Counted from the stretch's first letter, positions 1 through 8,198 are shown. The stretch: 64,000 bases of DNA from Idiomarina fontislapidosi (GCF_003226255.1 NZ_QJST01000013.1:1-64000); one strand, 5' to 3'. Program-made: numbers and translations. Notes: generated by a model from the letters alone, not told the origin.

Positions 1-95
1 CCGCACGACTCACTCAATGATATGACACCGTTTGAGTACCGAACTGCGGCATAAATATTCTATGAGATGACTGTGTTATAAATGGGATATTTACA
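1..95 (+). mobile_element. 3' end of an IS3-family insertion sequence
   Basis: Reading frame 1 from the first base gives a C-terminal tail PHDSLNDMTPFEYRTAA followed by a stop at 52-54. The PH-SL-x-x-x-TP-x-E/Y pattern is the usual C-terminus of IS3-family OrfB (DDE) transposases. The right end of the IS probably lies near 95, where the sequence ends in TTTACA; IS3-family termini commonly end in CA. The tniQ-like frame resumes immediately after. The exact IS border is inferred, as the left copy of the inverted repeat is outside the window. Confidence 0.7.
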
Positions 96-780
96 GAGGC
101 TTTCTTTTGTAACGGTTTGCACTCTACATTTCTGCCAACTGCTGGATTGCTGTCCACACTGCAAACAATCAATAGAGCCTCATAGACTCAAAAAGAAAAC
201 TTTAACGGAGTGTATGTATTGTCATCAGGACCTTACTACCGCACCATCAAAAAAAGCTAGCAGCAGGCTCCTAAATACAACCAATGAGCTAATTCAATCG
301 ATAGCCGCCCCTAATACAAATGCCCGGGATATTTTTCATCAGCTCGAGTTTTGGATAGCAGCCTTGCGGAAGTTATCGATTTCTAAGTCGACAACACACA
401 AAGCGATTTTCTCAGGACTTGTTGACGCCAAAGATCGCAAATTGATCTCATCCTGCCGAGGGGTAAACTTTAATTTTTTAACAGTCGAGAGCCGTTCAGT
501 TATCCTAAAGTACTGTAACATTGGCAATAGCGATTTATTGACTCAAGAGCTCTCCAGGCTCTCGTCACAAGGCCTAAGCTCGTCTTTTATGACCTCGCTG
601 TTAACGATTCCACCATTAACAGTATTGAACTTCTTGGGGTTAACATGGCCTCCTGAGTCGAATACCAAACGAGCCTGTCCACAAAACCCAATAACTATTA
701 AAAAAGCACCTCGTCCGCGCCCCTTGGTAGAAAAAAGCTGGGAGCTCCTACTCAGGAAGCATAGCCTTGGAAAACTCTAA
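82..780 (+). pseudogene. TniQ/TnsD-like target-selection protein, 5' end lost
   Basis: The first recognisable segment reads RLSFVTVCTLHFCQLLDCCPHC and continues with a second CMYC knuckle. This is the zinc-finger signature of TniQ/TnsD proteins (aromatic/basic residues, V-C-x-x-H, then L-x-x-x-C-P-x-C). TniQ proteins choose the attachment site for Tn7-like transposons and recruit the TnsC-type ATPase. The usual N-terminal part (about 100 residues or more) is missing, because an IS3-type element ends right in front of the motif. The ATG at 82 would therefore lie inside the IS and is probably not a native start. The rest (about 170 residues) is helical and unrecognised. The gene ends 14 bases inside the next gene, suggesting the two were translated together before the IS arrived. 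Confidence 0.6.
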
Positions 781-2161
781 CGAAAAACACTGCGATCAAT
801 GCGGCCGATTTGTGGACCGTATTACTCGGCATTATCGAGAAGAAAGTTACTGCCTCAACTGCTACTTGCGATGCTTCCCACATTCGGTATGCAGTGAATG
901 CAACAAACAGAAGAGAATTCATTACAGTGATAAAAAGCGTATATGCTGTAACTGCTACACGAAGGTAACACCCTGTGTGCGATGCAGGCGAACCGGGCGC
1001 CCGATCGGCAAAGTCGCATCAAGCGGGCCATTCTGCAATAGTTGCTATCGTTACCTACAAGAGCAGAAAAAATGCTCTCTTTGTGGAAAGATGGACGTCG
1101 TTTCACAAGGTTTATCTGTTGGGGTGGGCTCACTAATTTGTGACTCGTGTCGTGCAAGACTGCGCCCCAAGTGCCCTAAGTGCGGCATTCGCAGAAAGCT
1201 TTATGAAATCGATAGTGGAGCACTCATGTGCTACCGGTGTCGAGATAACATAAAATATTACTGTACCGGTTGTGACGTAGAGTTAACCGGTAAAGAAAAA
1301 ACGCTCTGTCATCTATGCAGCGCAAAACGCCTTAATAAGATTAGAAAGCATCAAAATGCTTTAAGCCTTAACACGCCGGGTTCAAGGAAACTGTTTATAG
1401 AGTTTGTGAACTGGTTAGAAAAAACTCGCAATTCTTTCGATGCTGCCCATAAGCAGAATCGCTACATCCTGTTTTTTCAAACAATTGAACCATTTCCTAA
1501 TGACTGGTACCTGACGCCCGGTTTCCTTACAAAAGTCGATGGCGGATATTTAAGACGTTCCGCCATGCCGCGACAATTCCTAGAAAGTAAAGGGGTCGTA
1601 TTTGACGAGAGGTTACTCGTCACCGCGATGGATTTACGAACAATTGATATGAATACGGCAATACTTGGGGAAACACGGCCATCTGTCCTTCAGGACGCTA
1701 TCCTTGAGTATATTTGCCTTAGAAAAAGTCAGCTTGAGGAAGGAAACATTAAAGCACGGACACTGCGTTTTGAAACATCAGCAATGAAAAACCTGATCGA
1801 TCACAACCGGTGGGCGAAAAGCCCACAGAAAGCGCTGGAAAGCCTATTAAGGGAAGCACCTGGGCTGCGTGCGTCAATATTTAAATTTGTCAGCTTCGCC
1901 CGAACAAACACCAACCTCGGAATGTTCATGCCTAAACTAAACACTGAAAGCGGAGTTGTTGCCGCTCTAAAGCGTTGCTTAAATAAGCCAAGCTCAAAAG
2001 CTTTCCGTGTATACACTTTCTTCGCACTTGACTACTTTCATGATTGTTATCTTCCAAGAAATGCAAAAATTCACATAAGGGAGGTGGGCGACGGCCTGGA
2101 AGTCACATTTAAAAGTCATACATTCTGGGTGCCATCCCCAACTCGTATTTTAAAAAAGTGA
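767..2161 (+). CDS. Multi-zinc-ribbon protein coupled to tniQ-like gene
   Basis: 464 residues, starting at TTG 767 behind AGGAAG (753-758); the start lies inside the end of the tniQ-like frame, so translational coupling is likely. The first ~195 residues hold twelve C-x-x-C knuckles (for example CDQC, CLNC, CSEC, CVRC, CSLC, CPKC, CTGC, CHLC), enough for about six zinc ribbons in a row. The remaining ~270 residues are mostly helical, basic, and carry no motif I recognise. Position directly after a TniQ-like gene suggests a DNA-binding partner in target choice or transposition, comparable in place to the poorly characterised tniE of Tn6022-type elements. That parallel is a guess from gene order; a plain nucleic-acid-binding cargo protein is the alternative. 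Confidence 0.6.
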   Translation: MENSNEKHCDQCGRFVDRITRHYREESYCLNCYLRCFPHSVCSECNKQKRIHYSDKKRICCNCYTKVTPCVRCRRTGRPIGKVASSGPFCNSCYRYLQEQKKCSLCGKMDVVSQGLSVGVGSLICDSCRARLRPKCPKCGIRRKLYEIDSGALMCYRCRDNIKYYCTGCDVELTGKEKTLCHLCSAKRLNKIRKHQNALSLNTPGSRKLFIEFVNWLEKTRNSFDAAHKQNRYILFFQTIEPFPNDWYLTPGFLTKVDGGYLRRSAMPRQFLESKGVVFDERLLVTAMDLRTIDMNTAILGETRPSVLQDAILEYICLRKSQLEEGNIKARTLRFETSAMKNLIDHNRWAKSPQKALESLLREAPGLRASIFKFVSFARTNTNLGMFMPKLNTESGVVAALKRCLNKPSSKAFRVYTFFALDYFHDCYLPRNAKIHIREVGDGLEVTFKSHTFWVPSPTRILKK

Positions 2162-2166
2162 TGCGA

Positions 2167-3891
2167 CTAGCTTGTGGTAATCCGTTTCAGTTTTCGATAA
2201 ATCTGATTTGCAATACCAGTCTCATCGCCTCTATGGGTTATCAAAGAAACACTACTACCAGCGATGCCAGTTGCTCTTTTCCAAACACCCTTAACGTCAA
2301 CGATGCCAGTTAATACTTGAGGTAACGCATCTAAAAAATCACTTGTCGAGGAAGCTTGGAAGATAGCAGTTCTAAACTTCTCATTATTAAACCTTTCAAT
2401 ACAAACAAAAAAGAAATTAATGTCTCTGAATGAGATCTGGAACACACCAAATCGCCTTTTGGGAAGACCAGTATAGATCTCTTTGTTTAAGCGCCGATGT
2501 TCTTTTCTGAAGAGCCAGTCATCATATAGTTCAGGCTCTACTAAAATGAGCTGCCCGGAGGTCAGTACACCGCTATAGAGCCCATTTAACGATGCAGGCT
2601 TAGACACTTTTGCGGATTTTTCGGCAGGCAATTGATTTAACGCCGACCATAATAAGTTCAGTGTATTCGGTAACTCTTTTTTCGGCTCATCATCCTCATG
2701 GATGAGGTTCAGCTTACCAACGTTCGGATTACCGCCTCTTTGATTACTTGGTAACACCTTACTTTCTGGAGTTGGTACTGGTTTGACTTGAGTGTTCTTT
2801 GTTTTATTTTCTTTTGGTACAGCTTTTTGAAGACCTGTTTCGCCCCAGTGCTCCATTTCACCTAATCGGAGATCCTCCCCCATAGAGCTTGATGAAGGTC
2901 TCGACTTTGAGGTTCCAATTAGCTTCTTACTCTTAGTCTTAGTCCGTTTTTTGCGCTTCTTTTCAGATTTATTCCCGTTTTCATCAGTGATATTACTATT
3001 CTCGCGAATAAGAAAGAAATCAGGACACTCCGGAAGCTTATACCTATGGATCTTTAAGGCCAGGAACCGTTCCCCTTTTACTAGCCAAATGCCAGACACA
3101 AGCCATTTGTGAGTTCCAGCGAACCAAGGGCGAACATTCAGATAAGTTGGTTTGTCGCGCTCTCGGTTCAATTGCGTGGATATATAATTTACCGTTCGTT
3201 GTGTGTATCGTTGTGACTTTAGACCCCAAACAAGGTAACGATCATCGTCATACACTTCTTTTGAGAGCCCTAGTTTGTATTCACCCTTTTGAGGAGTATT
3301 GCTGAAGTCAGTGGTATCAAACTTTTTGAATTCCAACTTTTCCAGCGCCACGTTTGCAAAGCTACCAAGGACCGTTTGCTGAAGAAACTGGGATGCCCCG
3401 TACGTATCATCAAAGACAGTTATAGAGTTCGCTAAAAGCTCGATGCCACATTTGGTGGTTACAGTAAAAAATTTTGTCCCTTTAAAGCTACCTGGGATCT
3501 GATATATATCCGGATGTAATATATAACGCTTGTGCTGACTTGCCTCAGGGCTACTGCTTTTGTCTTCCAGCTCCCAGGCGCTGACAAAGTTCCCTTTGCC
3601 TTGCGGATCAATTGTAAATTCAAATATGGTTTCAATTAAATCCGTGCGTTCACTATAGTACTCGCCATTTTTCCAAATACTGCCCTTTTCCAGCAACTTC
3701 GTATAGCTTTTAGCCACCTGAGCAAACTTGTATTCACCGCTTTCCGTGTTTTCCAGCAAAATATCAACCAAGGGTTCGTCAGAAGCTGCCTCATTCCAGG
3801 TTAATGCCCCATATTCCTTTACAAGCCACTCCTTGTCATCAACCGGGAGTCCTTCAATCTGTATGCTATCGGCCACAGCCTTACCTTCCAC
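2167..3891 (-). CDS. TnsE-like transposition protein (divergent)
   Basis: 574 residues, close to the length of Tn7 TnsE (about 540). From memory of that protein, two regions look alike: a middle block with a tryptophan/aromatic segment ending in a short strand and LP (here around residues 255-295), and a C-terminal block where a strand F-F-F-V-C-I-E is followed by an S/T-rich turn, a helix and G-x-W-x-R (about residues 490-545). Between them lies a long Lys/Arg/Ser-rich linker (about 310-410), also a TnsE trait. TnsE directs Tn7 to replicating and conjugating DNA through the sliding clamp. The start is GTG at 3891, with GTG 3876 (behind AAGG) as alternative. It faces the tniQ-side genes tail to tail and lies 68 bp after csrA. 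The assignment rests on weak similarity and needs a profile search. Confidence 0.5.
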   Translation of the reverse strand: MEGKAVADSIQIEGLPVDDKEWLVKEYGALTWNEAASDEPLVDILLENTESGEYKFAQVAKSYTKLLEKGSIWKNGEYYSERTDLIETIFEFTIDPQGKGNFVSAWELEDKSSSPEASQHKRYILHPDIYQIPGSFKGTKFFTVTTKCGIELLANSITVFDDTYGASQFLQQTVLGSFANVALEKLEFKKFDTTDFSNTPQKGEYKLGLSKEVYDDDRYLVWGLKSQRYTQRTVNYISTQLNRERDKPTYLNVRPWFAGTHKWLVSGIWLVKGERFLALKIHRYKLPECPDFFLIRENSNITDENGNKSEKKRKKRTKTKSKKLIGTSKSRPSSSSMGEDLRLGEMEHWGETGLQKAVPKENKTKNTQVKPVPTPESKVLPSNQRGGNPNVGKLNLIHEDDEPKKELPNTLNLLWSALNQLPAEKSAKVSKPASLNGLYSGVLTSGQLILVEPELYDDWLFRKEHRRLNKEIYTGLPKRRFGVFQISFRDINFFFVCIERFNNEKFRTAIFQASSTSDFLDALPQVLTGIVDVKGVWKRATGIAGSSVSLITHRGDETGIANQIYRKLKRITTS

Positions 3892-3959
3892 TGCATCGAA
3901 AAATAAATGAAAGGCTTGATTGTCTAGGTGTTAAGTACTGAAAACTGTTCGCCTGGTAC

Positions 3960-4157
3960 CTACTTAACCGTAATTACCTTTTTCTTTGAGTCACTTTCAG
4001 ACTTAATGCGTATAAAAATTTCTTCTCGGTGAACGTCAACATGTTTAGGGGCGTCAACACCAATACGTACTTGGTTCCCTTTAACCTCGAGAACGGTAAC
4101 GCTGATATCGTCGCCTATTTTTAACGTTTCACCATTGCGGCGAGTAAGAATTAACAT
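3960..4157 (-). CDS. csrA: CsrA/RsmA-family RNA-binding regulator
   Basis: 65 residues with the whole CsrA signature: MLILTRR start, [18 protein letters not shown], and VHREEI. CsrA is a small dimer that binds GGA-containing loops in mRNA leaders, usually blocking ribosome access. All residues known to contact RNA (R6, R7, and the V-x-V-H-R-E-E segment) are present, so it should be functional. AGGGA precedes the ATG at 4157. It lies on the mobile island, upstream of and in the same direction as the TnsE-like gene, whose GTG start is surrounded by GGA (in CAGTGGAAGGTAAGG). It is thus likely an extra, element-borne copy beside a chromosomal csrA; the latter is not in the window. Regulation of the transposition gene is inference. 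Confidence 0.93.
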   Translation of the reverse strand: MLILTRRNGETLKIGDDISVTVLEVKGNQVRIGVDAPKHVDVHREEIFIRIKSESDSKKKVITVK

Positions 4158-4318
4158 ATCGACTATCCCTGTTGAAAAATTAAAGCTTAACGAAAGCCTT
4201 AAAAAATAAAAAGGCAGGTGCAGAGCTTTAAATAAAAGCCTACAAATCCAAAAGCTATTATCTCACAACAGAGGTTCACCACATTGAGAAAATGAGACAA
4301 GCAAGCCGGTTAGATGAA

Positions 4319-4340
4319 AGGGCTGGACTAAACCAGCCCT
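4319..4340 (-). terminator. Hairpin after yegP-like gene
   Basis: An 8-bp stem AGGGCTGG / CCAGCCCT with a six-base loop lies just beyond the yegP-like stop; on the minus strand it is followed by TTTC. A short U-tract makes it a moderate intrinsic terminator separating this pair from csrA. Confidence 0.5.
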
Positions 4341-4347
4341 CCGGTCC

Positions 4348-4686
4348 TTACTCTCCAGTTAAATCGTGAGTCGGAGCGTCCGGCCCATTCGCTTTAACCG
4401 AAGCAATTCCCGTTTCTCTGGAGTCTCTAGTGGTATACATCTGACTCACACCGATAATTTCCCAGTTACCGCCTTTAAGTACGAAGTAATACTGGTCATT
4501 AGTAGAGATTTTTCTCTCGTACTGCTCATCCAGTGGGCTGTTAACTCTTACTGAGCTTATCCCGTTTTGAGCCCCTTGCTTAGAAGCATACCCCTCACTG
4601 CGAAGGATTTGTTCACCATTTGCGGCTATAAGACGAAAGTAAAACTGCTTATCGATGCCTTTAAATAATTCATACCGTGCTGCCAT
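4348..4686 (-). CDS. YegP-family protein with two DUF1508 repeats
   Basis: 112 residues made of two tandem DUF1508 units of about 50 residues: the first F-Y-F-R-L-x-A-x-NG-x-I-L-x-SE-Y-x-x-K, the second Y-Y-F-V-L-K-x-GN-W-E-I-I-G-x-S-x-M-Y-x-T, each ending in a G-I-x-S-V-K/R-x-N helix. The family forms a small alpha/beta dimer-like fold; its role is unknown. It lies 1 base after the small upstream gene, so the two are one operon. The same pairing occurs elsewhere in proteobacteria (from memory). Confidence 0.85.
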   Translation of the reverse strand: MAARYELFKGIDKQFYFRLIAANGEQILRSEGYASKQGAQNGISSVRVNSPLDEQYERKISTNDQYYFVLKGGNWEIIGVSQMYTTRDSRETGIASVKANGPDAPTHDLTGE

Positions 4687-4687
4687 G

Positions 4688-4858
4688 TTACTTCTCCTTT
4701 CTCACGCCTTTGAAAGGCGTTCCGTCAGACTTAACATCCATGAAGCGACCGGTAACGGCATCTCGCTTAACCCAATGACCGCTTGGGGTTTCTGTTTGAG
4801 AACGTTGGCGCACTGCGCCGCGACGTTGATTATCACCAACAGGGGGATTGGTAGCCAT
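4688..4858 (-). CDS. Small conserved protein (56 aa), yegP partner
   Basis: 56 residues beginning MATNPPVGDNQRRG and ending SDGTPFKGVRKEK. ATG 4858 is preceded by GAGGAGG at ideal distance, which decides this start over the further upstream one. The protein is basic, glycine- and proline-rich and probably disordered. I recognise it as a widespread family of unknown function that begins with N-P-P-V-G-D and contains GRFMDVK. It is transcribed with the YegP-like gene (1-base gap). Confidence 0.75.
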   Translation of the reverse strand: MATNPPVGDNQRRGAVRQRSQTETPSGHWVKRDAVTGRFMDVKSDGTPFKGVRKEK

Positions 4859-4894
4859 AGCAGGCCTCCTCAATTAGTTCAAAATATAAAAAAT

Positions 4895-5003
4895 TTGACA
4901 CTAACCGGGAGTTGATAGAAACTTATGTCGTCGAACAGTAGTTCCATTAACTCCGGTTAATGAACTCAGAAAAGAAGCTGCTCTAAAAAGAGTGGCTTTT
5001 TTT
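4895..5003 (+). ncRNA. Candidate small RNA ending at the orphan terminator
   Basis: The interval between the divergent yegP-pair and WYL genes has a TTGACA box, an inverted repeat that would fold 4903-4958, and a strong terminator at 4975-5003. A transcript of roughly 80-100 nt would carry only one GGA, so it is not an obvious CsrA sponge. No good -10 box was found at the right spacing. No RNA family is recognised, so this is only a candidate. Confidence 0.25.
4975..5003 (+). terminator. Strong intrinsic terminator without an obvious upstream gene
   Basis: A ten-pair stem (two G-U pairs), AAGCTGCTCT / AGAGTGGCTT with loop AAAA, is followed by seven T on the plus strand. No plus-strand gene lies upstream within the window up to this point except the tniQ-side genes 2.8 kb away. 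About 100 bases upstream, TTGACA (4895-4900) and a long-range inverted repeat AACCGGGAGTT (4903-4913) / AACTCCGGTT (4949-4958) suggest a possible short transcript. Confidence 0.6.
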
Positions 5004-5049
5004 CTGTATCTACGATAATACTAATCAATCTGAGCACGTCAAGCATTTT

Positions 5050-5085
5050 GATCTGTTTTTTAGATCTTTTTTGATCGTACTGATC
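5050..5085. promoter_or_regulatory. GATC-rich candidate operator of the WYL regulator
   Basis: Four TGATC/AGATC motifs start at 5050, 5063, 5073 and 5082, separated by T-rich runs and spaced 9-13 bases, directly upstream of the WYL gene (start 5108). Spacing near one helical turn suits binding of a dimeric regulator. BrxR/CapW-type regulators commonly control themselves. Overlap with Dam methylation sites is another reading. Confidence 0.35.
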
Positions 5086-5107
5086 GAGTAATTAGATTGA
5101 GGCAGCC

Positions 5108-5983
5108 ATGACTAGCGAACTTTCAGGTTATCAGAAAGAATTATTAGCTCATATTGAGTTTATAGGTCGATTCTACGGAGTGGTATCTCGAGCTGACCTT
5201 GTAAAAAGATTCGATATAAGTGAGGCAAGCGCTACCCGTACATTCCAGCTTTACCATTCGATAGCTCCTGATAACCTAATTTACAGACCTAATATCAGAC
5301 GCTATGAATGGCAAGACAATGCATCACCTGTTATCGAAGTTTCTATCAATAAATGCCTTAGCACGTTAACTGATGGTTTCGGTGATAGCTTCGCACATGC
5401 CACGGATAACCCATTTGCAGTTAAAAATAGCTTATTCCATGTTAACTTGGACATCTTGGCCGGCATTACTAGAGCTATAAAACGAAAGTACCCAATAACC
5501 ATTAACTATCTATCCAAGTCATCCCCGCAAGGCGCTACAAGACAAATTGTACCTCATTCGATTGCAGATAGCGGACTTCGCTGGCACGTCAGGGCATTTG
5601 ACCGCAAGCGCAATGAGTTTCGTGATTTCGTAATTAACCGAGTTAGCGCATTATCTCCATGTAAGTCTCATGAGATTTTACCTCATGAAGAAAGAGCAGT
5701 TGATGACGCATGGAACACAATAGTAGAGCTCGAACTACAACCTCATCCTAGATTGGGGAAGGTCGCAACGATGATTGAGTTCGAATACCAGATGGTGTCT
5801 GGCATTCTAAAGAAGCGGATTAGACAAGCGTTAGCTGGGTATTTACTTGATAGCTGGAATATTGACTCATCACCAGATGCATCACTCACAGGACAGCATA
5901 TATTGCTACACCTAAAGAACAGCCAACAGCTAAACTTTTCTAGTAAACGTTTAGCTCCTGGTATACATGGCTACGGCGTTTAG
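5108..5983 (+). CDS. WYL-domain transcriptional regulator (BrxR/CapW type)
   Basis: 291 residues. Residues 1-70 form a winged helix-turn-helix (VVSRADLVKRFDISEASATRTFQ), residues ~130-190 a WYL domain with the typical end (LRWHVRAFDRKRNEFRDFVINRVSAL), and residues ~210-285 a WCX-like C-terminal extension. This order and length match BrxR, CapW and related regulators that repress phage-defence operons and release DNA on sensing a ligand. The gene lies on its own strand between the YegP pair and the DUF5131-TcmP pair, with which it converges. Its target is probably its own promoter and may include the neighbouring cargo. Ligand unknown. Confidence 0.85.
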   Translation: MTSELSGYQKELLAHIEFIGRFYGVVSRADLVKRFDISEASATRTFQLYHSIAPDNLIYRPNIRRYEWQDNASPVIEVSINKCLSTLTDGFGDSFAHATDNPFAVKNSLFHVNLDILAGITRAIKRKYPITINYLSKSSPQGATRQIVPHSIADSGLRWHVRAFDRKRNEFRDFVINRVSALSPCKSHEILPHEERAVDDAWNTIVELELQPHPRLGKVATMIEFEYQMVSGILKKRIRQALAGYLLDSWNIDSSPDASLTGQHILLHLKNSQQLNFSSKRLAPGIHGYGV

Positions 5984-6091
5984 TGACATCTTTCTAACGT
6001 TGGTAACCTTAACTATTTGTTCTTATCTGTAATGATTTTTTCATACCGAAGTCTCTGCTTAACTCACTTCCCAATGGATTTATCATCGACG

Positions 6092-7411
6092 TCATGTCTC
6101 TCTTTTAGGCGGAGAGGTCATTATTTTTAAATCGTCGAACGAAAAAAGGGACTGTTGTTGATAACTTAATATATCATTTGCTTTTACTTGTTTGGCTGTA
6201 CGTCTTGGAACTTTAGTTTCGTTATTTATTATTTTCACTTCTTTAAAGTTCATAAGGTTTTGCAAAGCCTCTTTTATCGAACCTTCTGTAGCTGCTGTTA
6301 AGTCTCCAATTTTAGCGAGAAGAGATTGGTAAGTTAATGGCTGATTGTTGTAGATGAACCTTGATAAGTCTTTGGTTAATGCGTTAACACATCTAAGTTG
6401 ACCATCCTTATCAAACTCCATTACATCATCAAACTCAAATGTAGCTTGTTTTGGCACCTTTGAAGCCTTAAAGCCTAGTCCGAACAGGCCATCACCTATC
6501 ACATGGCTAAACTTCCCATTAAACTTATTAGCAGAGTCCCAATGAATGTCCATCATTACCGAGCGAGCCTTATATTGCTTCGATAGGTGCACAAGCCAGT
6601 ACGACCAACCTTTCTTAGGTTCAATAAAAAATAGTGTCATATGATTAGCGCCAGACGCAGTTTTAATGGCAAGCGATAACTGTTCCTGTATAAGATGGTG
6701 CCAGAAGCCATTCCTCTTGAGCTCTTCCAACCTATTCCAGTCAATATAGGGCTCTAAACCAATACGCTTCATAGCGCTCCGGCTTTTTATATTATCAGAT
6801 AAAAAACTCTGTAAAGATTCAAAACCAAATGTTAACAATACCTCACTATTGTTTAGCTGAGTCATTACTTTTTTAATATACTGAAAAGGTACGTCTTTAT
6901 ACGCGAATTGATCGAGTACAAATAAGCAGCGTTGTGCTTTATTGCGCTCAGATATTTTTTTAATGATTTCATCAGCTACAGCATGGAATGAACTGTTATA
7001 TAAAAATAAATTTCTATTAAGTTTTTCTATATGTTGAGACTTGGCTATCTCACTAGTGAGAAACTGGAAGTATTCAGTGTTTTTTTCGACAAAGTAGTAT
7101 TCTGCTTGGACTTCTTTCGAACGCTCAAACTTAGTTTCAAGGTAAGCTTGAGCCTCTTGTACTGAGTTTAATATAAGAAATGGAGAGCCGCTTTCTATAC
7201 TATCATTCAAAATATTAGTGTATTTTCCACCGCCCGCAAAACCATCTACAATTGATATTTTTAACTTATCCCAAGCATAACCTGCCAGTAGCGTACAAAT
7301 GTATCGATGGATATATTCAGAAATAATAGAGTGCTTTACAATACTGTGCTCTTCTAATGGCGGAGGCGGGGCACCCTCAAGCCATGCGTACTTATCCTTT
7401 TTAGCTACCAC
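6092..7411 (-). CDS. tcmP: Three-Cys-motif partner protein TcmP (copy 1)
   Basis: 439 residues. TcmP proteins regularly neighbour proteins with a three-cysteine motif (DUF5131). Seen here: an N-terminal KH-x-I-I-x-EYI helix (about 26-35), a glycine loop VDGFAGGGKY (55-64) followed by SGSPF, a VEKN segment, and LDQFAYKDVP in place of the more usual DPFG motif. The glycine loop resembles the cofactor loop of Rossmann-type methyltransferases, but no methyltransferase catalytic motif follows. The C-terminal ~110 residues look like a winged helix (LTYQSLLAKIGDLTAATEGSIKEAL). It follows the DUF5131 gene by 31 bp in the same direction, so one operon. Function is unknown; this copy is the more divergent of the two on the island. 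Confidence 0.75.
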   Translation of the reverse strand: MVAKKDKYAWLEGAPPPPLEEHSIVKHSIISEYIHRYICTLLAGYAWDKLKISIVDGFAGGGKYTNILNDSIESGSPFLILNSVQEAQAYLETKFERSKEVQAEYYFVEKNTEYFQFLTSEIAKSQHIEKLNRNLFLYNSSFHAVADEIIKKISERNKAQRCLFVLDQFAYKDVPFQYIKKVMTQLNNSEVLLTFGFESLQSFLSDNIKSRSAMKRIGLEPYIDWNRLEELKRNGFWHHLIQEQLSLAIKTASGANHMTLFFIEPKKGWSYWLVHLSKQYKARSVMMDIHWDSANKFNGKFSHVIGDGLFGLGFKASKVPKQATFEFDDVMEFDKDGQLRCVNALTKDLSRFIYNNQPLTYQSLLAKIGDLTAATEGSIKEALQNLMNFKEVKIINNETKVPRRTAKQVKANDILSYQQQSLFSFDDLKIMTSPPKRET

Positions 7412-7442
7412 TATCTGAACTCTCCCTAGCCTTATAAAAGTG

Positions 7443-8198
7443 TCAAGAATATGATACCGCTGCGTCTATTCTTGGCATATCGTCCCATGTTTTTCCATTT
7501 AAAAGTCTGCCGTTGGCTTTTTTCGAACGTTTTTTACCATCAGCTCCCCAACCACCCCATTGCTTAAAGAAAAAAGCTATATTTTGTTCGTCGCACTGAA
7601 TTCTTATATTTTCCGCCCATTCCGGCTTCATTTCTCTTGCATTTGGGCCTGACTCACCACCTACGATTACCCAGTGGATATCGCTAAAGTCTACTTCACC
7701 TAAATCTTCTAAAAGCGGCTCTACTGATAAGAACCTAATGTTAGCATCAACCGAGCGAAGCTTTGCAATTCTCCGTAACCCCTGCTTTCGATTTTCAACT
7801 GTCACACCAAGCCATGCGTTCCGTGGAGCAGACTTATTGAAAAAATATTCAGCCATCCTATCAGCGCGTTTTGTGAGAATTTGATAGATATGCTGGGGAG
7901 TCCTCTCCATCACATCGAAGACTTTGTCGATATAAGAAAAAGGAACCTCTTCGTGAAATAGATCACTCATAGAGTTAACAAAATATTTTGTGGGTTTCTT
8001 CCTTTTTAAAGGCTGCTCTAATCTTTCTGGCAGTAAATTAAGTTTAAATCCATTTTCATAACCAGGAGTTCCCATAGCCTGTAGTCTTTGAGCCATAACT
8101 TCGGCATAACAATATTTGCACCCGGAGGATACTTTTGAACATCCAACCATCGGGTTCCAAGTTTGTTCGGTCCATTCAATTTTGCTTTTAGTACTCAT
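7443..8198 (-). CDS. DUF5131 (phage Gp37/Gp68) three-Cys-motif protein
   Basis: 251 residues starting IEWTEQTWNPMVGC. Cysteines 20, 27 and 30 form C-x6-C-x2-C followed by YA, resembling a radical-SAM iron-sulphur site but with a longer first gap than the canonical C-x3-C-x2-C. Further family blocks are present: FVNSMSDLFHE, Q-I-L-TKR, WLGVTVEN, RFLSVEPLLEDLG, WVIVGGESG and FFKQWGG. Full length for the family. The protein is common in phages and mobile islands and typically pairs with TcmP, as it does here (TcmP follows at 31 bp). Radical-SAM chemistry is a reasonable inference; substrate unknown. It is divergent from the Xre-type regulator. Confidence 0.9.
   Translation of the reverse strand: MSTKSKIEWTEQTWNPMVGCSKVSSGCKYCYAEVMAQRLQAMGTPGYENGFKLNLLPERLEQPLKRKKPTKYFVNSMSDLFHEEVPFSYIDKVFDVMERTPQHIYQILTKRADRMAEYFFNKSAPRNAWLGVTVENRKQGLRRIAKLRSVDANIRFLSVEPLLEDLGEVDFSDIHWVIVGGESGPNAREMKPEWAENIRIQCDEQNIAFFFKQWGGWGADGKKRSKKANGRLLNGKTWDDMPRIDAAVSYS

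Noticed and set aside
5050-5085. Origin-like GATC cluster
   Set aside because: Only four sites, no DnaA boxes and no replication gene nearby; a regulator operator is simpler.
6092-7411. TcmP copy 1 as a DNA methyltransferase
   Set aside because: The DGFAGGG loop resembles a SAM-binding loop, but no catalytic PC, DPPY or similar motif follows, and the overall pattern fits TcmP.
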